From assembly GCA_014607495.2 (NCBI GenBank), contig CP053159.1, positions 9,927,501 to 9,991,500 on the forward strand: 64,000 nucleotides of DNA. Reading direction: 5' to 3'. Of this stretch, positions 32,191 through 44,016 are shown piece by piece. Both the position numbers and the translations under genes were made by a program. The first letter of the stretch is position 1; each line of letters opens with the position of its first letter. The DNA is from Carposina sasakii. Taxonomy: Eukaryota; Arthropoda; Insecta; Lepidoptera; Carposinidae. The notes beneath the pieces were generated by a model. It saw only the letters and a program-made list of their open reading frames with translations. It was not told the origin of the DNA and ran no database searches.

Positions 32191-32970
32191 TATGCTCTGA
32201 TTTATATTTCTAGACATTATGTTGGTACAAAGCTGTAAATATGACCTACACGACACAAAGAGAACACATATTGTAAAAGAGGGTGTTGTAAAGATCACAC
32301 TTTAGAGAAACTGCCCCTAAAATTTAAGATAAAAAATCAAGCACTTATTTAGTTTCAAAGTCGAATAATTTTTATTGAGTAGGTAATTCAGAATATGTCC
32401 GCATTGTCTAAAAAAATAAACATGTACTCGTAATTTAGAATGAATCGTTACACCCTGCCTGTATTAAAACTTAAAAAAAAACTTTATTCCTAAATGATCA
32501 AGTCCGACATTTTATGTAATAAACCGGCTCGTGTATTTTTTGGGAATTATAATATGAATCCTCCTAAACATATTTAATCTCAAATAATAAGAGACGTGTA
32601 AAGGAAAATAAACAACATAATATCCGTCTTATGTTGTAAATTAAGATAAGAAACATTAACTATGTAAGATATATGCTTTAGAATAGAAAATTAACCAAAA
32701 TGGGGGGAGTGATAGGATCAAAAATGTGTTTATAAATTGTCGAGCTGTTTTATCGTAGATTAACCGCAAGACATAATACGTACATACTCGTACTATATGT
32801 ACGAGTAGATATTAGTATTGTCGTGCGTATCCACTCAAAACTATTCCTTTTTTTATGACAAGCTCATATTTTTTTATACCGCTATTTCATTTTTTTTAAA
32901 GCAGCATGCAAACCTAACTATTCTACAAAAATAAAGTTCAACATAATGTTAGATGTAAAGTGCAAGTGAA
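32191..32970. other. No coding feature; upstream region of the Ig gene
   Basis: AT-rich. No TATA/initiator pair can be fixed. Bases 32300-32460 share a diverged arm with the inverted-repeat family at 37881-38119 (CCTAAAATTTAAGA). The promoter and 5' UTR of the Ig gene probably lie at the right end, but the start of transcription cannot be read from the sequence. Confidence 0.35.
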
Positions 32971-33017
32971 GTGAAGAATGAAGACAGTTCTCGAATAACA
33001 AACAAGTGAAGTGGGCG

Positions 33018-33084
33018 ATGGTGAATATAAATACGACGACGTCATGGTGGTTCTGGATATCAATCTTGTGCTGTTCAAAACTAG
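33018..33084 (+). CDS. Ig (beat-like) gene exon 1: signal peptide
   Basis: ATG 33018 opens MVNINTTTSWWFWISILCCS, then KL, and the exon ends at a consensus donor CTAG|GTAAGT (33085). The hydrophobic core WWFWISILCC is a plausible signal peptide. It ends in phase 1, exactly what exon 2 needs (its first two bases complete a Gly codon). An in-frame TGA at 32979 lies upstream with no earlier in-frame ATG, and a purine at -3 plus G at +4 favour this start. An ATG at 33044 in another frame would give the wrong phase. Very short exons like this are easily missed. The link to exon 2 over 9.3 kb is inferred from phase and content. Confidence 0.6.
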
Positions 33085-33103
33085 GTAAGTAACATATATC
33101 CCA

Positions 33104-33258
33104 GGGCGTTTTTCACTAGACGACACGGCCACGACATGACCATGACTACGACATGACTACGGCTTTTTTGGAGGAAAAAATGTATTAAATAGTATGACAT
33201 TTCGTCATCTAATATGGGGGGCCGTATGATGGTCGTGTTGTCTAGTGAAAAAGCGCCC
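33104..33258. mobile_element. MITE with GGGCGTTTTTCACTAGACGA ends, copy 2 (intron 1)
   Basis: The left end GGGCGTTTTTCACTAGACGA and right end TGTTGTCTAGTGAAAAAGCG then CCC are inverted repeats. It begins 19 bases after the exon 1 donor. Same family as 26606-26786. Confidence 0.75.
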
Positions 33259-34216
33259 ATTGCTGCTTATATAACTTCCAAGCAGTTGTAATCGCCAGAT
33301 AGCCATTGTCAGACATGTCATTTGGTATTATTCTACTAGATCAGTCAGTACCCCATGCCGATAGATTACAAAATAGGACCCGCCCCCTGATTACGTAACT
33401 TGCAGAAGCAGAGCGATAGCAATGCGAAAGCGAAAATTGAGAATGTGTGAGTGTACGGAGCGAGGTGCGGGACGCGGAAGGGTGCCTTGATATAGCTCAA
33501 GTTTTATTTTTAAAATTTAGCGCACGCACACTCTCTCAATTAGATTCGCTATCTAAGATCATTGTACAACTTTGCGGCTCTTTTTTGCTTCTGTAAGTTC
33601 GCACCTGACAAATAATAGCCCTGCCGCCTATTGCGACCCCTGCGCGCGCACCCAAGCACACCGGCATGCCAGTGGCTCGAGCCTCGCGCTGCTCAACTCT
33701 CTGCTCGACTCGCACCACAGTTGCCTGTTGTTGTGTGCACGAGCCTGATGATTGAGTGCAAGAGTATGATAGAAAGACGAATGCCTGCGAGTACATCCAT
33801 AAATGTTACGGATAGGTACTTTGTATATAGTTTGTATTATTAAGTTTTAACGATTGGTTTATGTTAAATTTTTGAGTACAACTAGCAATGTAGATATATA
33901 CTTGATTAATGTATAATATTACACTAGCTATATATCGAAACAATCTAATATACAAACACTACGAAACTTGATTATAAAAAAACAGTTTGTTCATTATTCA
34001 CAACAAATCATTTATTCAGAACTGAATACTAGCAGATGCAAATTGATAAGATAGTGATTAGGTAGATGCTACTTTATTCCACGGACCTTCTGTTGTCAGT
34101 CCTGTAAAAACTATTTTTTTAACCAAAGACTTTGCGTCGCGCCTTTCAACCTAAGTTTTGTTACACAATAGTTACCCTATGTGTATAAGCTTTTCAACAA
34201 AATACTGATACAAGAA
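33259..34216. other. Intron 1 sequence; GC-richer stretch without clear gene
   Basis: Bases 33600-33740 are GC-rich. Frames on both strands (33536-33796 minus, 33631-33843 plus) are open, but neither has a domain or splice-site support. Probably repeat-derived. Confidence 0.35.
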
Positions 34217-34472
34217 TCATCATCAGCCTATTGCAGTCCACTGCTGGACGTAGGCCTCCCCCAGGGCACGCCACAAGACTGAATGGGGGGTATTTGCCCA
34301 TAGTCACCTCGCTAGGCAGGCGCGTTGGTGACCGCAGTTTGTATTTTGGACTATGTTGTCAACACGGGAGGCGCTGCTGCCCTCCTCTCGGAAACCCTTA
34401 ATCGCCTCGTACGATACCCACAGGCAGACATGGGGTGGTACGAATTTTACTCTGCCGGCACCACGCGGCAAT
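34217..34472 (-). repeat. RTE LINE 3' end (intron 1)
   Basis: The 3' end is at the left: ATCATCATCAGCCTATTGCA, GTCCACTGCTGGACGTAGGC. The body, antisense to 12811-13071, runs to TGCCGGCACCACGCGG. The plus-strand 89-codon frame at 34325-34594 is its shadow. Confidence 0.75.
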
Positions 34473-36153
34473 ACAAGAATATAAAGCGCAAAATACATTA
34501 CTGGGGCGATGTTGAGATTCGAGCGTCTAGGAAATTCAATATGCTGTTATACCAGAATTATATGCGGAACACATATTGCCCTCAGCGCTTTTGATTTTAT
34601 AGGTTTTATATTCAATATGTTCTGGTCTTATGTTAATAAAGTCGTATTAGTATACCCATGTTATGTTTAGTATCTTTTATTCTCAGTAATCGTAACAAAA
34701 TCTAGTGAAAATTCTACTTCAAGTTAAATTTAATCACTGTCATGTTTCGTCAAATTCCGTTTAGTGCTTTCTGTGTGAAAGGGTAGAAAACACTTTTACA
34801 TTCACCTATAATATTGCTTAGTTCGTAGAAGCATTTTATAAAGTTTCTACTACAAATCCTATTTCTCTTTCATTAGAATAAGAAATCAAAATTATTAATT
34901 CTTACTCCTCAGTGATTGAAATCTGGATTGATAACGCCATGGATAACGCTTTACGAAATCCCAATTTGACTAGATAAAATCAACCTCAAATAAAAAAACC
35001 TCTTTCCCTGTAACCTAAAAGTCTACATTGTTGGCCAATATCGAACAAATGTGGACAGATATCGATTGCAAATAAATCGATTCCTCTCGGTGCTTTTATT
35101 CGCATGTCATTGCCAGAGAAGCCAGCGGACCGCGAGCCGTATCGCCCGTTTCCAATCAAGCAAGTACAAAATATTAGGTTGGCAACCCTGAACCTACCTA
35201 TATCGGTACAGTAAGGTTTAACTTCGGGAAGTGAAAGATGTAACTGGCTTCACATTATTTATGGTGAATGAATACGAAATGCGAAGATCAGTTTTCGGTC
35301 CTTCTGGGACAGACTTACTAATTCAACGGAAATGTGATTGTATTTAAGGGTTCAATGGATTGGGTTATATTTAACGTAAGTTGTGGGTTTATTAATCATT
35401 ATCTAGTAAATAGATTCATGTATAGGTGTGAGGAAGTATGGACGTATCACGTTGTGATAGTTTTGGCAACGATATGAACACGATAGAAATACGAATTTCC
35501 ACCCCTAAAAGTGGGAAAGAAGAATAAGCTCATTAGTTCAATTTTGTCAATCATATTCGTCAAATGTGTATCATACCTACTTTTAGTATTCTAGCATAAA
35601 CAAAAATAACATATTTTGAACTGCTATCAGTATATCTTTTATAGCGACATTTCTACTATCTCCTATTTTTAAAATACACAATTTTCAAAGTTTAAGAGAC
35701 GCTTATCTCGTAATAGACTTGGTGACACTGGAACCTCTCGATTTGTAAGGTTCTTTACCACTTTTATCTCTTTATGTTGCTGACATTTATAAACTCGGAG
35801 CCAGTGAGATATGTTCCACGTTCAAATGTTCTAAAGTATTTGTTCTAAATGTTTTCTTTGAAATTTTTAGCTTTTATGTGCTGGAGCATAACTGGCTTTA
35901 TGTCTGATGAATACTTATGACTTCATTATATTATTTTGTCTTCGTTTTGAGGACAATAGATGTGAGAATTTGAGTTTTGGACTTGACATGATTTAAAATT
36001 CACGCTTGTGTAGCATCTCAGTGTTCTGTAGTTGTTACGTATTTGTACATATAAATAACATATTTGTTTACTCTTTTATGACTAATTTATTTTACTATAT
36101 TTTGAGTAGATAAGTTTAAATTAAGATTTAAATCCTATACCTAATTAATATAC
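34473..36153. other. Intron 1 sequence, nothing recognised
   Basis: AT-rich. No exon with matching phase and splice sites was found here. Confidence 0.4.
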
Positions 36154-36257
36154 ATACATACATATAATCACGCCTGCCGGTAGGCAGAGCACCAAGGGCC
36201 GATAGAACCACATGGTGCCACTTCTGACTAATTTTGAGCGTATAGTTGAGATGTAAA
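36154..36257 (-). repeat. TATG-tailed dispersed repeat, copy 4
   Basis: ACATACATACATATAATCAC at the tail, then GGTAGGCAGAGCACCAAGGG and AACCACATGGTGCCACTTCT. It is truncated before the distal part. Confidence 0.65.
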
Positions 36258-37370
36258 AGTAACCTAATTAATATCACTGATTGAAAACATGGAGTAGCGT
36301 TAAAAAAAAACACTTTATAAAAACATCTTTTACATTAGTTTACATCTGTATTAACTAACAGAAACATATTCGTGCATTGCTCTTTCAAGACTTATTTCAA
36401 GTTAAAATCTCTATCCCAGTAGCTCAAAGCAAACAGTGATATATTGCATTCTCTTCGCAAATGTAGATGCCCACCTGTGGAGTTCCAGAGCACAGTTTTT
36501 ATTATCTCCAATTACTTTCCTATCCCTACTTGGAAACGTCAGGTTTGAAAAGGGTCCTGTCTCATTTTTGGTAGTTGATTCTGGCAAAAAACTTAGGCGA
36601 TTACCTACTTGTTAAACAGATTTTTATGGTTTACTCGTATTAAGGTAATGAAGCAGGGTTACGGTGTTTAGTTAACCCAGGTCGCTTTGCGATAAATTTT
36701 GTTATTTGATATTACAATAAATAAAAGTATCATGACGGAAGGAAAATTAAAGAAACCAGTTTTAAAATCTATTTACATACACATAGTTATGTTTTCAAAA
36801 TGGGCTAGCCAAGACTAAAGAATCACGATAGAGATGATACAGCCACATTGTGCTTGTTGGAGCCACATGAAAAACAGTGACAAGTTTCTGTCTCATAGCC
36901 TGAGATACTCGTAACGCTCCGGAGTTTTTTAGTTGAATCTTACGGCATGCACAGAAAAAGATGCAACTGATGTGTTCTAATGAAACTTCGCATGAGCACA
37001 GGATTGACTCTCTATTGAAATTGTTATTATAGTTAAATCCCTCTGGGCATCTAAGTGCTTTTCAGTTTTTTTTATTATATACCAGTGACGTGATTATAGA
37101 TAGACGCGGGGTTTCCTAATGAAATCTTTATAAAAAGTGGCACGAGTCAATCTATATAAACGATAACTTTAGACCAGATTTTTAAACTTGAATCTTATGT
37201 ATTATGTATTGAATCTTAACATAAGACTCGACTTTGCTTGTATCAATTTATGACAATAGATGCCCAGCCATACATTTAAGCAGCTATTTGTCGTGCTATT
37301 TTTTGGTCGCTGTCACTGAATCTAGTTATAATTCATCTAAGTTATATACACTATTTGGTTCTTTTTAAGG
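36258..37370. other. Intron 1 sequence, diverged repeat debris
   Basis: Bases 36820-36985 resemble 1925-2115 and 3484-3680. Bases 37045-37075 resemble part of the palindromic element at 28637-28965. No coding signal. Confidence 0.35.
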
Positions 37371-37878
37371 CAGTCGGGATTTTGGATTTTTTAAATTATG
37401 TTTTTTTTATTTTATACTTTTTTGTTATGAGTACCTAGCTACTAATAGGTACGCTTCAAGAAACATGCTCAATACGCTCGGCAGCAAGAAGTTTTCGTCT
37501 TGCTGCTGTCTAAAAACTTATATGTGAGAATGGTTGTTACGCAACTTTCAATCGATATAGATTCTAAACGGTTGGTCGAATCGAAAAATGTTAAGAGAAA
37601 CCTAATAATGATTTTTAAATACCTATTCAACGATATTTTTTTCATTTTCACAAAATGGCGTCCGGTAGTCGCCATATTGTATTTTTACTAACGTCATGTC
37701 TTTAGTGACACTTCCCGGAGTAAGAGGAATCGATTGACGTATGAATCATAAAAATCGGTCGAGGCGTTTGGCCTGTGTAGTGCTTCAAAGGAACATACAA
37801 ACATACATACATCCAGACATACATACATAGGCTGTTAAACACAATACCACTCCTTTGCGTCGCGCAGTCGGGTAAAAA
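37371..37878. repeat. Long dispersed repeat, copy B, uninterrupted
   Basis: Same unit as 30101-30998 without the SINE. Around 37610 it reads AATGATTTTTAAATACCTAT, the empty target site. CAGTCGGG occurs at both ends. Confidence 0.7.
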
Positions 37879-37880
37879 AA

Positions 37881-38119
37881 AGGGAATCTTAAGCGAAATG
37901 CTATGAAAACACGCCACTGTAGAGAACCTATCCCCGAAATTTGAGACTCGAAATCAGGTGTTTATTTTTCAAGATTGTATGAACATTCCTGAGTGGGTGA
38001 GGAATTCTCCATTTTATCTGGAAAAATATGAGTAAACATGTGATTTCGAGTCTCAAATTTTGGGGATAGGTTTTTTATAGTGGCCTATGTTTATAGCTTT
38101 TCGCTTAACATACCCCTTT
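37881..38119. mobile_element. Inverted-repeat element (foldback), copy 1
   Basis: The left arm 37881-37957 (AGGGAATCTTAAGCGAAATG ... CCTATCCCCGAAATTTGAGA) is mirrored by 38039-38119 (TGATTTCGAGTCTCAAATTT ... TTTTCGCTTAACATACCCCT). A diverged relative is at 38770-38991. Confidence 0.65.
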
Positions 38120-38769
38120 TGTTACACCCTGTATAAGCACCTAGTTTTAAGTTTTCTATGAGTATTTTTCTTCTAACTATCTATGCGTACGAACTAATTT
38201 AAGCTGCCAAAAAGCGTCGCGCCGCTTGACTTTGTCTGCCCAAAGATCGGAAATGAAATAGAAACTGTTTTAAAGAAAATATTATAGGCAAACTAAACTG
38301 TAAGCGTAAAGGCACCTAAACTGAACGTAAGCACTGAACTCTTACATCTCACAGTAAAAGTAATAAAGCTACTCGAAAATATTGAACGTCTGAATGAAAG
38401 TTTACAGTTTTTAAAACAGTTGAGCTATTTTCGCCTTGCCTTAGTTTGTAGAAGTCGATTCAACTTCTCTCAACTTTATTTTCAATGGCTCCACCAAAAA
38501 GAAACCACTCAGTAACTTTCTATAGAAGCTCCTCTTTTTCGCCGAGCATTTCGGAATGTATACTGAGATCGGAGTCGCCATTACTAAATTGATTAATGAT
38601 TTATTCCGATATTATGATCTTATTTCCGTAGTTTTTGTAGAACTACCAGACAATACCAATTACAAAAAAAATCTTGGAATTAGTACTTATTATTTATTTT
38701 AGTTAGTTTTTATTTATTTTAGTAAAGGTTTGACGTGTTATCATATACATCTAGATTGTAAAAGTGGTA

Positions 38770-38991
38770 CGTTAAGCAAAATGCTTTAAAATTAGTCCCC
38801 TAAAGACTATCTACCTTTAGCCACACAATTAGAGACTTGAAATTAAATTAAGAAAATAGCATGGAGAAATTTCTAAACAACTAAGGAATGTTCATACAAT
38901 CTTGAAACATAAACATATGATTGCGAGTCTTCAATTTTGTAGAGCAATTTCATAGCTTTTTGTTTTTGCATACGTACCCCTTTTATTAAAC
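38770..38991. mobile_element. Inverted-repeat element (foldback), copy 2, diverged
   Basis: The left end CGTTAAGCAAAATGCTTTAA and right end ATAGCTTTTTGTTTTTGCAT, then ACGTACCCC, follow the pattern of 37881-38119, with many changes. Confidence 0.45.
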
Positions 38992-39025
38992 TCTGTTTCA
39001 TAGGTAAGAAAGTACTATTATGTAT

Positions 39026-39419
39026 AAATACAAGCAAATATTGATATGCCGACTTCAGACCATGACTCTGAGGCGAAATACACTGAAAGTTTTGGCAGGA
39101 ATATTCCAAAACTTTCCGACAATTTTTTTTATTTTTCAGTGAAAACTTTGTTAAGTCTGACCTTTTATAGTAACTTCAAAACTAATTTTTAACCAAGAGA
39201 TGTTTTTAAAAAAAGATGCGTTGAGGAAATTTCAAATAACTGATCAAAAGTCAAAAAAGATAAAAAAATAGCAATGTATCACACAATAACCAATAAGCCC
39301 ATTTAATTAGCCATTAAATTATAAATACATTTCCTGCAAGTAATAACACTGCCGTATTACTCAACAGAATGGTACTTGTTCAGCATTTCAGTATTAGCCT
39401 GGCTGTCGCTCACACCCTG
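39026..39419. mobile_element. MITE with CAGGGTG...CACCCTG ends, copy 3, left end lost
   Basis: Starts with AAGCAAATATTGATATG, corresponding to the position just inside the left terminal repeat of the 20906 copy. It ends TAGCCTGGCTGTCGCTCACA then CCCTG. Confidence 0.6.
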
Positions 39420-39593
39420 TATAATATGTGTGTAGTAGGTACCCACATAGTGTACGGCTGTAGACACGCCGGATACGTTGCTCATGGAGAACGTCTTCGT
39501 GCTATCTCAGTTATTAACCTACTTCAGTCTATGTCTATATTGTCGCACCGGGACATTATCGCCTATTCTACCTACCAATATATGTTACCTATA

Positions 39594-40024
39594 CAGGATG
39601 TTTGTGAAAGCCAGGCAAATATTGATATGGTGACTTCAGACCATGATTCTGAGATGAAAACCAGTAAAAATTTTCGCTGGAAAATTCCAAAATATTCCGA
39701 CGCTTTTTCCATTTAAAAAAGTATGGTTCGTTTAAGAAGGCCTTAAATAATGGCTTGAAAACAAAACTTATGGATAATTAAAAAAAAATTTGCTTTAAAA
39801 AAAGTTCAATTAACTGATCAAACCAAAAGGAGAGTCACAAGTGATCCAAAAAACAGCAATGTGTCACACAATAACCAATAAGCCCATTTAACTAGTCACA
39901 GGATCGCCCGATACAATTAGCGCGAAATAATTTCCTGTGAGTAATGAATGACACTGTCTTATAACTCAAAACAATGGTACTTGTTCAGTATCTCAGTATT
40001 TGCCTGGCTGTCACACATACCCTG
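39594..40024. mobile_element. MITE with CAGGGTG...CACCCTG ends, copy 4
   Basis: The left end CAGGATGTTTGTGAAAGCC, then AGGCAAATATTGATATGGTG; the right end TTTGCCTGGCTGTCACACAT, then ACCCTG. It has the same internal blocks as 20906-21378. Confidence 0.7.
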
Positions 40025-40476
40025 CATATGTTACCTACTGTATGTTAAAATAAGACACTGGGTCAAAACTTTACGCAGTCAGGTTTTTTTCTTTAACCAA
40101 ACGCATCCGAAAAAAATGCATCGAAACCATTCCTTACTAAATAACTATGATGACCAACCATTTTCAGCTTCTAAAAACTTTCAAGCTTAAAGCATTAAAC
40201 AGCGCATCAGAACGTTGTCTGAGAAAACAAAAATAACACTTTCATGCCGCGAAAGTAGGTTACGAAAAATTCATGGAAAGGGAAAAATGTCGTCATAAAT
40301 ATGAGAAAGAATACTTTCTTTCTAGTATAAATTGAGTAAATAAGACCCTTCCCGACCCGATTCCTACATCACTCGACATGTTTCATGCATTTAGTAGAAA
40401 CATCTAGAAAAACTAAATGGAGGATTGACAGCACATGTGTACCTACTTGAAACATTTAACAATAATAATATTTCAG

Positions 40477-40856
40477 GGTTCGGCGGGAAAAGCTGGACGG
40501 GAGCGGGTGTAATTTTCTTGTGAAAATCAAAATTTATGGTTTGCATGTGTTTTCTGGTAGATGAGTTATATTTTGGTTACTTGTAATGTGAATCTAGTGC
40601 GTGTGCATGGTTTTATATGCAGGTAAGCTAAGTAAAACTTTAGTCGGAATGCGATCTCTTCATGGGCTCATGTAAGTTGTTTCTGATTCTTTTTTATCTT
40701 TACTAACTTTACACCCATTCTTGAAGATTTTCTCAACGTTTCCATTCATCATCAACAATATCCATCATAAATTCAGAAATTATTTACTAAAGACAATGGC
40801 TGTATGGGCTTAGTTCCCCTTGCCTTTCCTTCGGGATAAACTAAACAAAAAAATAT
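40477..40856 (+). mobile_element. SINE-like or LINE-derived poly(A) element, copy 2 (intron 1)
   Basis: Starts GGTTCGGCGGGAAAAGCTGG and ends CCTTCGGGATAAACTAAACA then AAAAAA, flanked by ATATTTCAG at 40468-40476 and 40857-40865. About 380 bp, same family as 18261-18670 and in the same orientation as the Ig gene. It contains GCAGGTAAGC, a donor-like motif, at 40618-40628. Confidence 0.8.
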
Positions 40857-40975
40857 ATATTTCAGTCTTACACTTAAGGTTTTTTATTGAAATAAGTTAT
40901 CTATACCACTTATTAAGTACGTACGTACCTATGCTTCTCTGGGAGTGAAAAAAAAAGTTTAATACTGCAGCTGCT

Positions 40976-41034
40976 TCTCTTCTCGGGCATACTGTACAAG
41001 TCAGTAGAGGGACAAGAGGGTTTTGATGTTTTGT
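40976..41034 (+). repeat. TATG-tailed dispersed repeat, copy 5, 3'-truncated
   Basis: TTCTCTTCTCGGGCATACTG, then TACAAGTCAGTAGAGGGACA, AGAGGGTTTTGATGTTTTGT. It stops before the (TATG)n tail. Confidence 0.6.
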
Positions 41035-41157
41035 AGTATACCTACTTACTTACTAATAATATTTACTTCATAATATTTCTTATAACTCCAATAACTCCAA
41101 ACCACAAGATGCAGCTGACGTATTCTCGTATCAGCCCAGGACAAACCTATAAAGGTA

Positions 41158-41508
41158 CTAGTGGACGCCCGCGACTTCGTCCGCGTGGAAATTGAATTGT
41201 AGCTTATATGACACGTTTGTCGGTTTACCATAGCAGTGCCATCTATTGATTACTTACTCAATCCTGTCGAAAAGTATCGACATCTGTTAGAATCTTTTGG
41301 AGTTAACAGATAATTGTGACTGTCAATTAATTATAGACAAATAATTTGCAATAAAATAAAATTGCGACTATAATTAAAGATCTAAGCTATCCTATCTCTC
41401 AAGTTGGACCAGACTGCTCACGGTGTGCCAATTTAATTTAAAATCGGTTAAGTAGTTTAGGAGTCCATCGCGGACAAACATCGTGACAGGAGATTTATAT
41501 ATATTAAG
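41158..41508 (-). mobile_element. Helitron-like non-autonomous element, copy 4 (intron 1)
   Basis: Plus-strand CTAGTGGACGCCCGCGACTT, then CGTCCGCGTGG at the minus-strand 3' end. The other end is near ATATATTAAGA. The interior differs from the other copies (TGACACGTTTGTCGGTTTACC). The family link rests on the shared 3' hairpin end. Confidence 0.5.
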
Positions 41509-42349
41509 ATTGTACGGGTTCTATTTGACTACTGAACCTTTAAAAGGGTGTAAGTTTTCTCACTTGCAACTCAAGGTTTGAGTGCAGGGCTCCCTGACCG
41601 TCCCTCGCAAATATTGGACAATTTCAAAGAAAATTGTTAAGAGTTTAAATATGTTCCTGCAAAGAAAGGCCGGGAACCCAAAATTAAATGGAAAACCCCT
41701 TTGTTAGCTTTAAATTAACTTTTACACGAGTTACTTTTACTCTTGAGAAACGTGTTATATTATCTATATTGGTATTTACGGTTATAAATGTTATTAGAAA
41801 ACAAATCAATACAACAAAAATAGTCACAAACACCTATTTGATCAACCAGGTGACTTTTCAGAAGTTTATTTTTCAAATATAACGTTCGACAGAATCTAGT
41901 CTTACCAGATACTGAGAAAGAAAATAAAAATCATTACTTACACTTTCCCGACCGCTATTAGCCGTTAGAATAAGACTCTGTAATAACTAAGGATTACTAA
42001 GTAATACTCTGGTTGCGCTACTCAGAAATTACTACAAATCTCTATATGAATAAAATAATATACATAATGAATAATTTAAAAATAAATATACTTAATAGAA
42101 ACTGTATAAAAATATATATCGCTCTGAATTTGATTTTAATTAGACTTTCTTTAAGCGTAATTTAGATAATAAGCTAAATCTTTGGCTACTGTAATAAATG
42201 TCAAGAAAAAAACATAAAAATATATCCATAGTCGAGATCGACTTTCAATTCGGGCGCTAGACTCTATTTTCAGATATTCGGTTAATCTAGAAACTTCCAC
42301 TTATTCTGCCTGCAAAACAAACGTAAAAATGCAAAATCTGTTTTCGTAG
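41509..42349. other. Intron 1 sequence, AT-rich
   Basis: Nothing is recognised. The polypyrimidine part before exon 2 is AATCTGTTTTCGTAG. Confidence 0.5.
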
Positions 42350-42561
42350 GAAGCGGGCAAAGCACCGAAGTGGACGTGCGCCTGACTGCGCCAAGCTGGG
42401 TAGCCCGCGGAGGATCAGCTACCTTGAGATGTCTCCATCAAGTGCCTCCTCAGCTGCTTTACAAGGTGGAATTCCTCACCACTGGTGCCAAAATACTGCA
42501 GTACGTGAGAGAGCGAGTGCCTCCTTACACCAACTATACGTTTGCGGCGGGGAAGGTTAAT
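42350..42561 (+). CDS. Ig (beat-like) gene exon 2: first half of Ig domain 1
   Basis: Acceptor TTTTCGTAG|GAAG and donor AAT|GTAAGT. The frame reads SGQSTEVDVRLTAPSWVARG, GSATLRCLHQVPPQLLYKVE, FLTTGAKILQYVRERV and onward to GKVN. The T-L-R-C cysteine is the B-strand Cys of an Ig domain. The position where most Ig domains, including many beats, have Trp is Phe here (V-E-F). V-x-V-R-L near the start and the K-V-x-F pattern resemble beat Ig1. There is an N-glycosylation sequon at NYT. The exon ends in phase 0, splitting the domain as is usual in beat genes. Confidence 0.8.
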
Positions 42562-42639
42562 GTAAGTATATTTTTCAATTATTTTGCTATGTGTTTGAAT
42601 AGATATATGTACCTACTTGCCTACTTATGTGGAAATAAT

Positions 42640-42712
42640 GATTTATATACATACATACATATGATCACGCCTTTATCCCTTACGGAGTAGGCAGAGCACC
42701 ATGGGCCGATAG
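42640..42712 (-). repeat. TATG-tailed dispersed repeat, copy 6, truncated (intron 2)
   Basis: ACATACATACATATGATCAC, then GCCTTTATCCCTTACGGAGT and AGGCAGAGCACCATGGGCCG. Only the 3' part remains. Confidence 0.6.
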
Positions 42713-43251
42713 GACTGGATTTTACTGGAAATAATACTACTTTAACTGTAGGTCACACGAAAATTGACACTCTTGGGCATTCGAAAAAATTGGATTCAAA
42801 AATATAACCTTATAAAACGTATATGTGAGGTTATATAAACTGTGCATATTAGGGAAGTTTTTGCTAGATATTTTAGTCTGCACCTACAACTTCATAAATC
42901 ACTTACTCAATCATAGAAATAACATCCACAATAAAGTAAAGAAACAGTATAATTTACGAATAGCAGATAAAATATTTGTACGAGTACTTATGGTAAGTAT
43001 ATCTAAAATCCCTAGAGTTTTCTTACAAAGTTACATTATCTACACACATAGAGATTAAGTGAGTGCTTAAGTTATAACGACCGAAGCTACGACCGAATCT
43101 CGTATTTTATTCAGCAAGATATGTTACTAGGTATGCTACAAATCGGTGACTTTCGACAAGATATAATTTATTAATAATTTTAAGATATAATTTATTTTGT
43201 TCGATTGTAAGCCTTTGGTTATATTAGTTATTATAACCCTATTAAGATCAA

Positions 43252-43373
43252 ATACCCTATCTGAAAGATATACATAATTGATGCTGTCTCAATCTTGATC
43301 AAGTTTTTAACAAAGACAGCGTTTCATTCATCCTTCAGATCAGGCTATATGACTATTGATGAAACATATTTGG
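43252..43373. mobile_element. MITE with CCAAT(A/G)GTCAGATAG-type ends, diverged copy (intron 2)
   Basis: Left ATACCCTATCTGAAAGATAT, then ACATAATTGATGCTGTC; right CATCCTTCAGATCAGGCTAT, then ATGACTATTGATGAAAC. It is related to 60924-61057 and 63810-63914. The ends are eroded. Confidence 0.45.
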
Positions 43374-44016
43374 TCGTCAACTTTCCCGAAAACTACGGAA
43401 TCTCCTCATCATCACGATCATTTTTGTTCATGGAAGCATACCTGGGAAGTGTCTAGTTTCCAAAATATTAGGGTCCAAACTTGAGTAAATAGGCTGCGTT
43501 TTTCTGCATAAATGCACATTGACGCGTGTAGCAAGATTTTTTCACGAGAAATAATTAATATCTGTCTATGAAAAAACTAGCATAAACACTGGACACTATA
43601 AATTTCGCCTGATCGAGTAATTTAAAAAAATAATTCAAAAAAATTTAAATAGTTTCTCAGCATTTTTTTGGCATAAACTTACTTTATTTGATGTATAAAG
43701 TACCTACATACCCTTCGTTAAGGGTGGCAACGAAAAAACAGCCTGTATATCTACTGTCTGCGCGGCCCAAGCTTTTTGTAAGGTGCGCAAGTCCTATAGA
43801 GTTCAAACAAAAGAAACCTCAGAATTGAAACACATTTTTACAACTTAATACATAAAGAATTAATAAATTAATTATTATTTCAATTTCCTGCTTAAATAAA
43901 AAAACATTAATTCTCAACTCTTTCCCTTCTTGTGTTCTTACAAAAATGTTGTTTAGTTTCATTAGAACTCTGTAGCTTTTACATACATAGATTTATAACG
44001 TCAACAATAATTGCAG
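43374..44016. other. Rest of intron 2
   Basis: AT-rich with no supported feature. It ends ATAATTGCAG before exon 3. Confidence 0.5.

Noticed and set aside
33044..33084. Alternative start ATG 33044 for the signal-peptide exon
   Set aside because: Its frame would leave phase 2 at the donor, which does not fit exon 2, and its peptide is less hydrophobic than that from ATG 33018.
34325..34594. 89-codon plus-strand open frame
   Set aside because: It runs antisense through an RTE 3' end and has no domain of its own.
39369..39716. 115-codon plus-strand frame
   Set aside because: It spans the end of one MITE and the start of another and has no domain signature.
40618..40628. Donor-like GCAGGTAAGC in intron 1 as evidence for an extra exon
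   Set aside because: It belongs to the SINE-like element that also occurs at 18261-18670, and no upstream coding frame fits the phase of the Ig gene.
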